A program made the position numbers and the translations under genes. From positions 1-64,000 of the forward strand of contig JBBROS010000008.1 of NCBI GenBank assembly GCA_038229135.1: a DNA stretch of 64,000 nucleotides, read 5' to 3'. This DNA comes from JBBROS01 sp038229135. Its GTDB lineage: Bacteria > Pseudomonadota > Alphaproteobacteria > Acetobacterales > Acetobacteraceae. The notes beneath the pieces are model-generated. The model saw only the letters and a program-made list of their open reading frames with translations. It made no database searches and was not told the DNA's origin. This document shows positions 41,043-50,360 of this stretch, one piece after another (within the stretch, counting starts at the first letter, position 1; each line of letters starts with the position of its first letter).

Positions 41043-43129
41043 GCGCCCTCCTCCGGCCCGGACGCGAACCGCCGGACCACGTTGCCAAGCATGACGGACA
41101 CGTCGTTGCGGTAGCCATCGTGCGACAGGCTGCCGCAGAACGTGATGGACCCCACGGCGAACACCGCCCCGCCATGCGCCGTCCCGAAATGCACGATCTC
41201 CGCCCGGATCAGGTCCCGCGGCGCCTCGCCCGTCACGGTGTTGACGTGGCTCAGCAGCTCCTCGGGCACGGCGACGAAGTGGGCCTGGTGGCCCTCCGAC
41301 CGCGCCAGGATGGCGGTGTTCGGCGGCGTGCCGAGCTGCCGGTCCGCCCGGTCCAGCTCGAACCCGGCCGCCCCCCCGCCGGACAGCCCGAAAGCCCCGA
41401 TCGTCTCGCCCGCCACGCCCTCGAACACCCAGGACACGGCCGGGTCGTACGACGCCGGCAGGCGCCGGTAACGGGACCCTTCGAACAGCCCCTGCGACGA
41501 GAACCCGACGCCGGCCAGCATCTGCGGCGGGCGCCCAAGCCGTCGCCACAGGCCGCCATACGCGCCGTCGAGCTGGTGATACGCCTCGCCCGGTGCGGCA
41601 TCCCACGCGCGGATGCCGCCCTCCGCCCGGCGCACCTCCAGCACGTCCGGCACCGCGTCGGACACGGCGATCCGCCAGTAGAAGCCGTTGCCGCCCAGGT
41701 AACAGAGCCGCCCGCCCTGGCCGACATAGGCCTGCAGCGCGTCCAGCGTCTCCATGGTGTGGTACTCCGGGTGGGTCCCGGTCAGAACGCAGCGGTAGCG
41801 GGCCAGCAGGCCCACGCCCTCCCGATGCAGGTCGTGGTCGGTGATGACATCGAACGCCTGCCCCGTGGCGTCCAGCCAGTCCGTCAGGTGGCTGTCGGCC
41901 GAGAAGTGCCGCAGGCCGCTGCCCCGCGCGTCGTCGAACGTGAGGTAGCCCGGCCGCAGCGTCAGCATGGGCCGGCGCAGGGACGACAGGCTGACGCCGG
42001 TGCCGTCCGGGTGGCGGTTGTAGGTGGACCATCCGTATTCGGGGTGGTCCTCCGGGTTGTTCGGCGTGGCGCCCCAGGCGGCCGCGCGGGCCCGCAACGC
42101 GCCGTCGAAGTTGAACCGGGCGTGGTTGGCATAGGCCTGGTAGGTGAAGGTCGACGCAAGGTACGCCACCGGCGCCATGGCCGTGCCGCGTGGCGGCAGC
42201 ACGAAGAGCGGGATGACGTCCTCCTGCGTGCCCGCCCGCAGGCGGATGCCATACACGCCGCTCGCCAGGCCCTCCGGCACCCTTGCCGTGAAGTCCGTCT
42301 CCCACTCGGCGTCATACAGGTCGTCGGCGTGGAAGTGGATCGCCGCATAGTCCCGCGGCGCATGAGTCCAGTTCATCTCGGCGCCCGACCAACGGGAGCC
42401 GCGCACGCCGCGGGTGGGCAGGTTCACGAGGCGACCCTCGTGCGTGCCGACGATCCGGTCCGTGCCGATCCCCTGCGAGAAGTCCCAGGCCGCCACGGGC
42501 TGCCCATCCGGGCCGAGCAGCGCCGGGTCCTCGATGCGCCCGTCGAACCGTCCGCCGGCCCCGTCCGCCGCGAGCAGCAGCGCCGGGCCGGACGGGGGCG
42601 GCGCCGCGCCCTCCGCCGTGCCGCCATCCTCCACGCCCCAGGTCTGCTGCAGCGCACGCTGGGACAGCTGCACCCGCCCGCCGGCAAACGCCGCGTGCAG
42701 CTCGTACCAGCAGCGCTCCAGCATCGGCGCGGCCACGGCAGCGACGACACGCCCGCCCGCCTGCAGCACGCATCCGGACGCTGCCACGCACAGCACCATG
42801 CCGCCCAGCGCCAGCACCGGTTGGGGCGTCCGCAACACGCCCGGCCGCACCCGCACCCGGATGGCCCCACCCTCCGGCACGGCCAGGTCCGCCGCGACCA
42901 CCCCGTAGGAGCCGGGCACGACCGCCTGCACGCGCGAAGGATACGAGCCGGCGAACCCGCACGCCACCGGCCGCAGCTTCATCCCCGGCCCGGCAGGGTT
43001 CGGGTCCGCATGGATGATCCGCACGAGGTCCACCTCATACGGGCCATCGGCCGTGCACGACACCTTGACCGCCACCGCCTCGCCCGGCCGCGCCGAAAGG
43101 CGGTCGAGATAGCCCACGAGCGCAAGCAT
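41039..43129 (-). CDS. N,N-dimethylformamidase large-subunit homologue
   Basis: 696 residues from the ATG at 43129, where the family N-terminus LVGYLDRLSARPGEAVAVKVS begins; the open frame upstream is repeat-rich and noncoding in character. The middle part has a concanavalin/LamG-like segment (FDGRIEDPALLG), and the C-terminal half is the hydrolase domain with GWSTYNRHPDG, TDHDLH and GTHPEYHTMETL near residue 452, the likely iron-ligand region. DmfA2-type subunits cleave formamides to formate and amine. The small subunit of the known enzyme is not encoded next to it. Confidence 0.88.
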   Translation of the reverse strand: MLALVGYLDRLSARPGEAVAVKVSCTADGPYEVDLVRIIHADPNPAGPGMKLRPVACGFAGSYPSRVQAVVPGSYGVVAADLAVPEGGAIRVRVRPGVLRTPQPVLALGGMVLCVAASGCVLQAGGRVVAAVAAPMLERCWYELHAAFAGGRVQLSQRALQQTWGVEDGGTAEGAAPPPSGPALLLAADGAGGRFDGRIEDPALLGPDGQPVAAWDFSQGIGTDRIVGTHEGRLVNLPTRGVRGSRWSGAEMNWTHAPRDYAAIHFHADDLYDAEWETDFTARVPEGLASGVYGIRLRAGTQEDVIPLFVLPPRGTAMAPVAYLASTFTYQAYANHARFNFDGALRARAAAWGATPNNPEDHPEYGWSTYNRHPDGTGVSLSSLRRPMLTLRPGYLTFDDARGSGLRHFSADSHLTDWLDATGQAFDVITDHDLHREGVGLLARYRCVLTGTHPEYHTMETLDALQAYVGQGGRLCYLGGNGFYWRIAVSDAVPDVLEVRRAEGGIRAWDAAPGEAYHQLDGAYGGLWRRLGRPPQMLAGVGFSSQGLFEGSRYRRLPASYDPAVSWVFEGVAGETIGAFGLSGGGAAGFELDRADRQLGTPPNTAILARSEGHQAHFVAVPEELLSHVNTVTGEAPRDLIRAEIVHFGTAHGGAVFAVGSITFCGSLSHDGYRNDVSVMLGNVVRRFASGPEEGA

Positions 43130-43535
43130 CGGCTGCCACCCGGCGTAATCAGGCGTCACGATCCGGCAATGCCCCGAGGGCGTCAAGGCGCTGGGCCGCG
43201 TCCTCGCCCTCCCGCCGCTGCACCGCGCGCGAAGTGGGACGCGAAGTGGGACGCGAGGTGGGAGCGGTCGCTCGGGAGCTTCGGCCACCCCGTGACCTTG
43301 CAACGATATCGCTTTCCAAACTCCGCGGCAGCTGTGTAGCGTCGGTTCATGCAAGCTCCGCAACGCGCATCCCGCATCCAGCCCGTAGGCGGCAAGGCCG
43401 ATGCTCCGGTCTCCCGGCCGGCGGACGCAACGGCATCCGGGCGCGCGGTCCCGGCGCGAATGCGTCCGCCGACGGTTGCCCGCCCGGTCTAGGTCCGGTC
43501 GAACCGATGACGGTCCGGTCCCGAGGTTTCACACA
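43130..43535. other. Divergent control region with 12-bp tandem repeat
   Basis: A 406-base gap between the divergent formamidase and opine-type operons. I see no gene in it. It contains three 12-base repeats at 43229-43264 and a less GC-rich patch with the CGATATCG palindrome around 43302-43310, a likely place for regulator binding or promoters. Confidence 0.55.
43229..43264. repeat. 12-bp tandem repeat in divergent control region
   Basis: Units GCGAAGTGGGAC, GCGAAGTGGGAC and GCGAGGTGGGAG follow each other without gaps. They could be regulator half-sites or simple slippage. Confidence 0.85.
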
Positions 43536-44576
43536 ATGACCCTTACACGGCGCCTCACGCTGCGCGCAGCCGGCAGCCTGGCCGGTGCGCTGGCCATGCC
43601 GGCGATCCTGCGGGCCCAGGCCGCGCGCGAGCTGGTGTGCGTCACCTACCCCGGCCGCCTGTCGGAGCCGCACCGCTGGCTCGCCGACCAGATGGAGGCC
43701 CGTCACCCCGGCCTGCGCGTCCGGCTGGTGCCATCGGACAGCGGGGATGCCGTCGCGCAGATCAAGGCGTCCCAGGGTTACAGCCCGTTCGACCTCATGC
43801 CCAACGACGAGCCGCCACACCTCACCAGCATCGCGGAAGGCTACGTCCAGCGGCGCGACGATGCGGCGCTCCGGAACCTGCCCGGCGTCGTGCCGGCATT
43901 GCTGGACAAAAGCGGCGGTTACGGCGTGCCCGCGACCTATTCGCTGGTGGGCATCGCCTACAACACGGCCCTCGTGCGCGACCCGCCGCGCGTGTGGGCG
44001 GATTTGTGGCGGCCGGAGTTCAGAGGCCGGGTCGGCATCGCCCGCACGTCGTCGAACCTGGGTCTTGCGACCCTGGCCATCGCCGCACGCACGTTCGGCG
44101 GCGCCGACGACCTGGAGGCAGGCTGGGACCGCCTGAAGCAGCTCGACGCACGGGCGGCACGCTCCCCGGCCGTGCTGGGGCAGATGCTCGAGCGCGAGGA
44201 GATCGCGCTGGCGCCGTTGTGGAACAACAACACCGCAGCCTCCGCGGAGAAGGGTTTGCCGATCCGCTTCGTGATGCCCGGGCCCGGCGCCGTCGCCATC
44301 GTGTCCTTCATGTCCGCTCTGGCCAACACCCGGCACCCGGACCTGGCCAACGAGTGGCTGGATGGGATCATCAGCCCGGCCTACCAGGCCCGGGCGGCGG
44401 CAGCGCCCTACTACTTCGGCCCCACCGTGCGCGGCGTTGCCGTGCCGGCCGACGCACGGCCGTACACGCCCTCCACGCCGGAGGAGGTCATGGCGTTGCA
44501 GACCATCGACTGGCGCGCCATCGCACCCCGGCGCGGCCAGCTGGTGGAGCGCTTCGACCGCACCTTCGCGATGTGA
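43536..44576 (+). CDS. Pot/opine-type periplasmic binding protein 1
   Basis: 346 residues. The N-terminus TRRLTLRAAGSLAGALAMPAILRAQA is a twin-arginine-type signal. ARELVCVTYPGRLSEPHRWLADQMEARHPGLRVRLVP and GYGVPATYSLVGIAYNTALVRDPPRVWADLWRPEFRGRVG are family 1 binding-protein features seen with spermidine/putrescine- and opine-type importers. First of eleven co-directional genes. The next gene is a clear tandem paralogue. Confidence 0.88.
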   Translation: MTLTRRLTLRAAGSLAGALAMPAILRAQAARELVCVTYPGRLSEPHRWLADQMEARHPGLRVRLVPSDSGDAVAQIKASQGYSPFDLMPNDEPPHLTSIAEGYVQRRDDAALRNLPGVVPALLDKSGGYGVPATYSLVGIAYNTALVRDPPRVWADLWRPEFRGRVGIARTSSNLGLATLAIAARTFGGADDLEAGWDRLKQLDARAARSPAVLGQMLEREEIALAPLWNNNTAASAEKGLPIRFVMPGPGAVAIVSFMSALANTRHPDLANEWLDGIISPAYQARAAAAPYYFGPTVRGVAVPADARPYTPSTPEEVMALQTIDWRAIAPRRGQLVERFDRTFAM

Positions 44577-44620
44577 CGGGCGCAGACGTGTTGGGCGCAA
44601 CCATCACAGGAGTTTCAACC

Positions 44621-45664
44621 ATGCCCCTTTCCCGCCGCCTCCTCGTCGCTTCCGCCGCATTGGGCGCAGCCTCGAACGCGGCCTCGCGCGGGTCCGCCCG
44701 GGCGCAGGCTGCGCGGGAGCTGGTGATCGTGAGCTTCGCAGGGTCCTTGCAGGAGCCGCACCAGTGGCTGGCCCGCGCCATGGAGGCGCGCCACCCCGGG
44801 CTGCGCGTCCGCCTGGTGCCCAGCGAAAGCCAGGACGTGGTGGCTCAGATGAAGGCGGCGCAGGGGTTCTCGCCCTTCGACGCCATGCCGAACGGCGAAC
44901 CGCCGCATCTCAGCGCCCAGCGCGAAGGCTACATCCAGAAGGTGGCACCCGACGCGCTGCCGAACTACGGGAGCCTGATCCCGGAGTTCACGGCCAAGAG
45001 CGGCGGCTATGGCGTGCCGGCCAGCTACTCGCTGATCGGCATCGCATACAACGACAAGCTGGTGCCCGCGCCGCGCGCCTGGACGGATCTGTGGAAGCAG
45101 GAGTATCGCGGCAAGGTCGGCATCCCGCGCGCCTCGTCCAACCTGGGCCTGGGCGTGCTGGCCGTGGCGGCCAAGGTGTTCGGCGGCTCGGAGGACAACC
45201 TGGACCCTGGCTGGGCCAAGCTCCAGGAGCTGAAGCCGCAGGTGGGCCGGTCGCCCACCCAGCTGCTGCAGATGCTGGAGCGCGAGGAGATCGCCGTCGC
45301 GCCGATCTGGAACAACGATGCGGCGGGCGCGGCCGGCAAGGGCCTGCCGGTGAAGTTTGTGCAGCCAGACCCCGGTCCGGTCGCCGTCCTGTCGTTCATG
45401 TCCGCCATCACCGGGACGCGGCACCCGGAGCTGGTGCAGGAGTGGATGAACGGGATCCTGTCCCGCGAATACCAGACGCTTGCGGCCAACGCGCCCTACT
45501 TCTTCGGGCCCACGGTGCGCGACGTGATGATCCCGGAGGCCGCCCGGCCCTATACGCCCACGACGCCAGATCAGGTGTTGCGCCTGCAAAGCGTGGACTG
45601 GTCCAGGATCGCCCCCGTTCGCGGGCGCATCGTGGAGCAGTTCGATCGGCTGTTCGCCAGCTAG
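44621..45664 (+). CDS. Pot/opine-type periplasmic binding protein 2 (tandem paralogue)
   Basis: 347 residues with AGGAG eight bases ahead of the ATG at 44621. It matches the preceding protein throughout: ARELVIVSFAGSLQEPHQWLARAMEARHPGLRVRLVPSESQD, SGGYGVPASYSLIGIAYNDKL, SSNLGLGVLAV, LEREEIAVAPIWNN. The signal region is less typical (MPLSRRLLVASAALGAASNA) but still exported in style. Two binding proteins for one permease set implies that the importer takes two related ligands. Confidence 0.88.
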   Translation: MPLSRRLLVASAALGAASNAASRGSARAQAARELVIVSFAGSLQEPHQWLARAMEARHPGLRVRLVPSESQDVVAQMKAAQGFSPFDAMPNGEPPHLSAQREGYIQKVAPDALPNYGSLIPEFTAKSGGYGVPASYSLIGIAYNDKLVPAPRAWTDLWKQEYRGKVGIPRASSNLGLGVLAVAAKVFGGSEDNLDPGWAKLQELKPQVGRSPTQLLQMLEREEIAVAPIWNNDAAGAAGKGLPVKFVQPDPGPVAVLSFMSAITGTRHPELVQEWMNGILSREYQTLAANAPYFFGPTVRDVMIPEAARPYTPTTPDQVLRLQSVDWSRIAPVRGRIVEQFDRLFAS

Positions 45665-45675
45665 GCCGCTCGCCG

Positions 45676-46752
45676 ATGGACGGGGAGCCGTCGCCCACGC
45701 TGCGCGACATCCGGCGACAAGGGCGCGTGCTGGCCGGGTTGGCTGGCCGGGCGGACGAGTTCCGGCGGCTGGGGTCGGCCATGGCTCCCGGGCCAGGCGG
45801 GCGCGTGTTCGTGTGCGGCTGCGGCGACGGGCTGTTCGCCGCCATCGCCGCGTCGGCCGTGGCGGCGGAGGCCGGGCTGGACTGGTGGCCCATCGGCCCG
45901 CTGGACCTCATCCTGCGCGCGCCGCGGCTTCGGGCGACGGACCGGGTGGTCGCCATCTCGATGTCGGGCAACGTGGACCGCACCGTGGAGGCGGCCGCAG
46001 CCATGGCCGAGGCGGGCATCCCGGTCCTGGCGCTCGTGAACGGCACCGGCGGGCGGCTAGGCGCACTATGCCCCACGATGGTGTCACTGGGCATTCCGGA
46101 CGAGGCGCCGTTCCTGTGCGGCACGGCGAGCTACACCGGGACGATCGCGGCGCTCATGCTGCTGGCGACCGGCGCAGGGCAGGAGGCGGGGCTCGAGGAT
46201 GAACTGGCCGGCGTTCCCGCGGCCATGCAAGCGGCCATCGCGGCGTCCGAGGCCACCTTGCCCCGGGTCGGCATCCCGGACGGGGTCCGGTTCGTCGCGG
46301 CCGGGTGCGAAAGCGGCACGGCCCGATACGGCGCCGCAAAGCTCGTCGAGTTGACGCAGCTGCCGGTGTGGCACGCCGACCTCGAGGAGTTCGCACACAG
46401 CCAATACTGGTCCATGCCGACCGGCAGCCTGGTGGTGGTGGTGGCAACGGACCCGGCGCTGGCGCGCTACGCCGCAGACACGTGCGACGCGCTGGTGCAG
46501 CTCGGCGTTCGAACACTCGCCATCGAGACTGCAACGCCCGTCGTCTCCGCCACCATGCGGGTGCGCCTGCCGGACGTGCGCCCCGCCCTGGCGCCGCTGC
46601 TCTCGGCGATCCCGGTGCAGCTGCTGGCCTACCGGCTGGCAACCATGGCCGGGCTGGACCCGGACACGCGGCAGCACCTGAAGTCCGACGAAGCGCGGTT
46701 CCGGGTGAGCCGCCTGCTCACCCGCCGCTCGCTGGTCGGCACGGGGCAGTAG
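45676..46752 (+). CDS. SIS-domain sugar isomerase/deglycase-like protein 1
   Basis: 358 residues with two SIS domains: VFVCGCGDGLFAAIAASAVAAEAG and VAISMSGNVDRTVEAAAAMAEAG in the first, FVAAGCESGTARYGAAKLVELT and LEEFAHSQYWS in the second, which supplies the Glu/His pair used for catalysis in GlmS- and FrlB-like enzymes. It has no glutaminase domain, so it is not GlmS. FrlB-type enzymes split phosphorylated fructosamines into sugar phosphate and amine. It is followed after three bases by a PfkB kinase, the partner expected for that chemistry. Confidence 0.85.
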   Translation: MDGEPSPTLRDIRRQGRVLAGLAGRADEFRRLGSAMAPGPGGRVFVCGCGDGLFAAIAASAVAAEAGLDWWPIGPLDLILRAPRLRATDRVVAISMSGNVDRTVEAAAAMAEAGIPVLALVNGTGGRLGALCPTMVSLGIPDEAPFLCGTASYTGTIAALMLLATGAGQEAGLEDELAGVPAAMQAAIAASEATLPRVGIPDGVRFVAAGCESGTARYGAAKLVELTQLPVWHADLEEFAHSQYWSMPTGSLVVVVATDPALARYAADTCDALVQLGVRTLAIETATPVVSATMRVRLPDVRPALAPLLSAIPVQLLAYRLATMAGLDPDTRQHLKSDEARFRVSRLLTRRSLVGTGQ

Positions 46753-46755
46753 CGC

Positions 46756-47619
46756 GTGGACATACTGGCCGTCGGCTACCTGTCCATCGACACCATCCGC
46801 ACGCCCGATCATGCGCGGCGCACCCCTGGCGGCGCTGCCCTCTACGCCGCCTTGGGCGCAACCTGGGCGGGTGCGGAGACCGCCATCGCTGCCGCGATCG
46901 GCGACGACTTCGAGGCCGACTGGCTGGATGCCATGGCCGCAAGCGGCATCGACTGCGCTGCCATCGAGCGCCGGCCCGGCCCGACCCGGCGGGCTCGGCT
47001 GATCCATCGGCAGGACGGCACCCGCCTGTCGGCCCATGGCGAGGCATGGTGGGAGCGGACCGCAGCCCTGTCGCCGCCCGAGCCGAGCCTGGATGGCATG
47101 AGATGCTGCCTGGGCTGTCCGATGCCGGCCCCGAGATTGCTCCGCTTGCTGGACCAGGCGCACCAGGCCGGCATTCCGGTGGTGGCGGATGTGAGCGAGG
47201 CCTTCGCCGCACAGGCCCCCACGGCCCTGCTGGCCCTCGTGCCGCGGCTGCATGCCTTCGCGCCCAGCTGCGAGGAGACCCGGCTCCTGCTGCCCTCCCT
47301 TACGGACGACGAGGCGGCGATGGCCTTGGCCCGGCTCGGGCCACACGTGCTGCAGACGCGCGGGGCGGACGGCGCCGTGGCCGTGGCGGCGGGCGGTGCT
47401 GGCCTGGTGCGGCTACCGGCGCCGCCCGTGGATCCGGTGGTCGATCCGACTGGCGCAGGCGATGCAACGACGGGCGCCCTGTCGGCGCTGCTGCTGCGGG
47501 TGCCGTTCATCGAGGCTGCACGGGCGGCGTTGGCGGCCGGCGCGCTGGCCGTATCCGCAGTCGGGCCGGAGGCGTTCGGCCTCGGTGCAAGCCGCCGGGC
47601 TACGCTGGTGCAGGCGTGA
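46756..47619 (+). CDS. PfkB-family sugar kinase 1
   Basis: 287 residues, GTG start three bases after the SIS gene. VGYLSIDTI, the substrate loop PGGAALYAALGATWAG, DPTGAGDATTGALSALLL with the catalytic Asp of GAGD: all ribokinase-family features. It could phosphorylate the imported sugar moiety (FrlD-like). It is short for the family but complete. The stop overlaps the ATPase start. Confidence 0.87.
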   Translation: MDILAVGYLSIDTIRTPDHARRTPGGAALYAALGATWAGAETAIAAAIGDDFEADWLDAMAASGIDCAAIERRPGPTRRARLIHRQDGTRLSAHGEAWWERTAALSPPEPSLDGMRCCLGCPMPAPRLLRLLDQAHQAGIPVVADVSEAFAAQAPTALLALVPRLHAFAPSCEETRLLLPSLTDDEAAMALARLGPHVLQTRGADGAVAVAAGGAGLVRLPAPPVDPVVDPTGAGDATTGALSALLLRVPFIEAARAALAAGALAVSAVGPEAFGLGASRRATLVQA

Positions 47620-48662
47620 TGCCCCATCTCCGCATCCTGGGCGTGTCCAAGCGATACGGTGCGTTGCAGGTGCTGCACGGGTGCTCGGTGGACGTCGCCA
47701 AGGGCAGCGTGCTGACGCTGCTCGGCCCATCCGGCTGCGGCAAGACCACGCTGCTGCGTACCATCGCCGGCTTCGTGAGGCCGGATGCCGGGCGGGTGGA
47801 GGTGGGCGGGCAAGACATCTCGCACCTGCCGCCCAACCGCCGGCGGGTGGGCTACGTGTTCCAGAACTACGCCCTGTTCCCGCACCTGACGGTGGCGGGC
47901 AACGTGGCTTACGGGCTGAAGGTGCGCCGCACCGGGCGCGCGGAAACGGCCGAGCGCGTGGCCCGCGCGCTCGACCTGGTGGCGCTCGGGGGCCTGGGCG
48001 GGCGCTACCCGGCGCAACTGTCCGGCGGGCAGCAGCAGCGGGTCGCGATCGCGCGGGCACTGGTGCTGGAGCCGGACGTGCTGCTGCTCGACGAGCCATT
48101 CAACGCCCTGGACGCCTCGCTCCGGATCACGATGCAGACGGAGCTGCGCAAGCTGATCGCCCGCGTCGGCATCACCTCGATCTTCGTCACGCACGACCAG
48201 GCCGAGGCCATGGCGTTGTCGGACACGGTGGCGGTGATGCGCGCAGGCCGGGTGGAGCAGCTTGGCGCGCCGCTCGACGTGTATGACCGGCCGGCCAGCC
48301 CGTACATCGCGGACTTCATGGGCCGGGCAAACCTGGTGCCGGTGCGCGTGGTGGCAGGCCACGTGCTGGGGGTGGAGGCCGTTGCCGCAGCGCTGCCGGA
48401 CGGGGAAGCGACGCTCGCGGTGCGGCCGGAGAACCTCCGCCTCGGGGACCTGGCGGGGCCGGGCTGGCCGGGCGAGGTGGCGTTCGCGACGGCGCTGGGC
48501 GGCCAGGTGGAATACGAGGTCGGCTGCGGCTTCGCCCAACCCGTCCGCGTGCTGGTGGAGCGGGAGGCCCACGGCGCCGTCCTTTCGCCCGGCACCGCCG
48601 TGCGCGTGCTGGTCCGGCATCCGCCAGGCTGCGTCGTGTTCGGGGCGCCTGCGGATGGTTGA
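47619..48662 (+). CDS. Pot/Ugp-type ABC ATPase (PotA-like)
   Basis: 347 residues: Walker A GPSGCGKTTLL, VFQNYALFPHLTVAGNVAYGL, signature LSGGQQQRVAIARAL, Walker B LLLDEPFNALDASLR, and a C-terminal TOBE regulatory domain (LAVRPENLRLGD). It powers the permeases at 48655 and 49554. Confidence 0.92.
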   Translation: MPHLRILGVSKRYGALQVLHGCSVDVAKGSVLTLLGPSGCGKTTLLRTIAGFVRPDAGRVEVGGQDISHLPPNRRRVGYVFQNYALFPHLTVAGNVAYGLKVRRTGRAETAERVARALDLVALGGLGGRYPAQLSGGQQQRVAIARALVLEPDVLLLDEPFNALDASLRITMQTELRKLIARVGITSIFVTHDQAEAMALSDTVAVMRAGRVEQLGAPLDVYDRPASPYIADFMGRANLVPVRVVAGHVLGVEAVAAALPDGEATLAVRPENLRLGDLAGPGWPGEVAFATALGGQVEYEVGCGFAQPVRVLVEREAHGAVLSPGTAVRVLVRHPPGCVVFGAPADG

Positions 48663-49557
48663 CGCCCTGGCCCGACGACCGCGGGGCCGGCAGCGCACGG
48701 CAGGCAGCCATGGCCTTTGGCCTGCAGCACCGGCGCTGCTGTATCTGCTGGTCTTCATGGTGCTGCCCATCGGCACGCTGCTGCTGTTCGGCTTCCTGAC
48801 CATCGAGCGCGGACGCATCCTGGGCGACAGCCTGACCTTCGAGCCCCTCGCCCGCGCGTTGCAGGACCCGCTGGTGTGGCGGCTGATGTGGCGGTCGTTC
48901 TGGGTGGCGGTGGTGTCCAGCGTCATGACGCTGCTGCTGGCCTACCCCGTCGCCTACGTGTTCGCCGAGGCACGCGGGGTGTGGCGGACGTTGATCCTGG
49001 TGGCGGTCGTGTCGCCGTTGCTCACCAGCGCGTTGGTGCGGGCCTATGCCTGGCTGGTCATCCTGGGTGGGCGGCGCGGCATCGTGAACCAGGCGCTGCT
49101 CGCCCTGGGCGTGGTCGACCAGCCGTTGCGTATCCTGAACACGGATTGGGCGGTGCTGATCGGCATGACGCAGATCCATCTGCCCTTCATGGTGCTGCCC
49201 TTGCTCGCGGTGCTGGCCGAGCGGGACCGACGGCTGGAGCAGGCGTCGCTGAACCTCGGCGCGAGCCGTACCGGCACGTTCTTCCGGGTCACGGTGCCGC
49301 TCAGCGTGCCCGCGGTGTTCGCCGGGTTGGCGTTGGTGTTCGCGGTGTCGTACACGAACTTCATCGTCCCGCAGCTCTTGGGCGGGGGCAGCTACTCGAC
49401 CTTGGCGGTGCAGGTGTACGAGCAAACCATCGTCGTGCTGGACTGGACGCGCGGCGCCGTGCTCGCAACCCTCCTGCTGTCGACCTGCTTCGCCTTCGTG
49501 CTGGCCATCGTCGCGGCCGGCAACCGGCTGTCGCGCTGGGCCGAGGCGGGGCGTTGA
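48655..49557 (+). CDS. Pot-type ABC permease 1 (PotB-like)
   Basis: 300 residues, six membrane segments. LVFMVLPIGTLLLFGF near the start and the EAA loop EQASLNLGASRTGTFFRVTVPLSVP are typical of PotB. Start overlaps the ATPase end by eight bases. Confidence 0.92.
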   Translation: MVDALARRPRGRQRTAGSHGLWPAAPALLYLLVFMVLPIGTLLLFGFLTIERGRILGDSLTFEPLARALQDPLVWRLMWRSFWVAVVSSVMTLLLAYPVAYVFAEARGVWRTLILVAVVSPLLTSALVRAYAWLVILGGRRGIVNQALLALGVVDQPLRILNTDWAVLIGMTQIHLPFMVLPLLAVLAERDRRLEQASLNLGASRTGTFFRVTVPLSVPAVFAGLALVFAVSYTNFIVPQLLGGGSYSTLAVQVYEQTIVVLDWTRGAVLATLLLSTCFAFVLAIVAAGNRLSRWAEAGR

Positions 49558-50360
49558 GCCGGCTCCCGTTGCTGGACTGGCTGGGCGGTGCCGTGCTCGC
49601 GGTGCTGGCCGGGTTCGCTTTGCTGCTGCTGGTGGCACCCAGCCTTATCGTGATCGCGGTTTCGTTCGAGCCGCGGGGCTTCATCGCCTTCCCGCCCTCG
49701 GGCTTCTCGCTTCGTTGGTACAAGGCGGTGTTCGAGAACCGCCAGCTGATGGACTCCATCGGCGTAAGCCTGCGGACGGCCGCCTGGGTGACGCTGATCG
49801 GCGTCTGCCTGGGCGTGCCGGCGGCATTCGCAAGCGTGCGCGGGCGGTTCTGGGGCAAGGGCGCGGTCAGCGCCGCGCTGCTGTCGCCGCAGATGATGCC
49901 CGGCATGGTGCTCGGCATCGGCAGCCTGTTCTTTGGCGCCTACGTGTCGTTCCGCGCGTCGAACCTGATGCTGGCCTTGAGCCTCGGGGTATTCTGCCTG
50001 CCGTTCGCCATCCGCATCACCATGGCGCGCCTGGCGGGCCTCGATGCCAGGCTGGACGAGGCGAGCGCCAACCTGGGGGCGGCACCCTGGGAAACCTTCG
50101 TCCGCGTGACGCTGCCGCAGCTTGCGCCCGCGATCCTCGCCGCGGCAGCCTTCACGTTCATCGAGGCGTTCGACAACGTGACCGTGGCGCTGTTCACCTC
50201 CGACGTGCGCGGGCGGCCCCTCTCCGTGGAGCTCTACAACCTCGTGCAGTTCGACAGCTCCCCCGCCATCGCCGCCGTGTCCGCATTGGAGATCGGCTTG
50301 TCGCTCGCCGCCATGCTGGTGCTGGCGCGCACCATCGGCCTGGACCGGCTGGGCCGATGA
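49554..50360 (+). CDS. Pot-type ABC permease 2 (PotC-like)
   Basis: 268 residues starting at TTG overlapping the PotB stop (TTGA), with GAGGCGGGG just ahead; no ATG fits before the first membrane segment. FEPRGFIAFPPSGFSLRWYKAVFENRQLMDSIGVSLR is the PotC hallmark region and DEASANLGAAPWETFVRVTLPQLAP the EAA loop. Confidence 0.9.
   Translation: MSRLPLLDWLGGAVLAVLAGFALLLLVAPSLIVIAVSFEPRGFIAFPPSGFSLRWYKAVFENRQLMDSIGVSLRTAAWVTLIGVCLGVPAAFASVRGRFWGKGAVSAALLSPQMMPGMVLGIGSLFFGAYVSFRASNLMLALSLGVFCLPFAIRITMARLAGLDARLDEASANLGAAPWETFVRVTLPQLAPAILAAAAFTFIEAFDNVTVALFTSDVRGRPLSVELYNLVQFDSSPAIAAVSALEIGLSLAAMLVLARTIGLDRLGR

Noticed and set aside
43229..43264. Short direct repeats considered as a CRISPR array; also the arrays at 53289 and 55926
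   Set aside because: Units are 12-27 bases, contiguous and without unique spacers, and there are no cas genes in the window.
43160..43363. Upstream extension of the formamidase frame to 43363
   Set aside because: The extra 78 residues come from the 12-base repeats and lack family similarity; homologues start at the LVGYLDRLSARPG segment.
45676..46752. SIS gene considered as GlmS (glucosamine-6-phosphate synthase)
   Set aside because: The N-terminal glutaminase domain with its Cys nucleophile is absent, so only the isomerase-type half is present.
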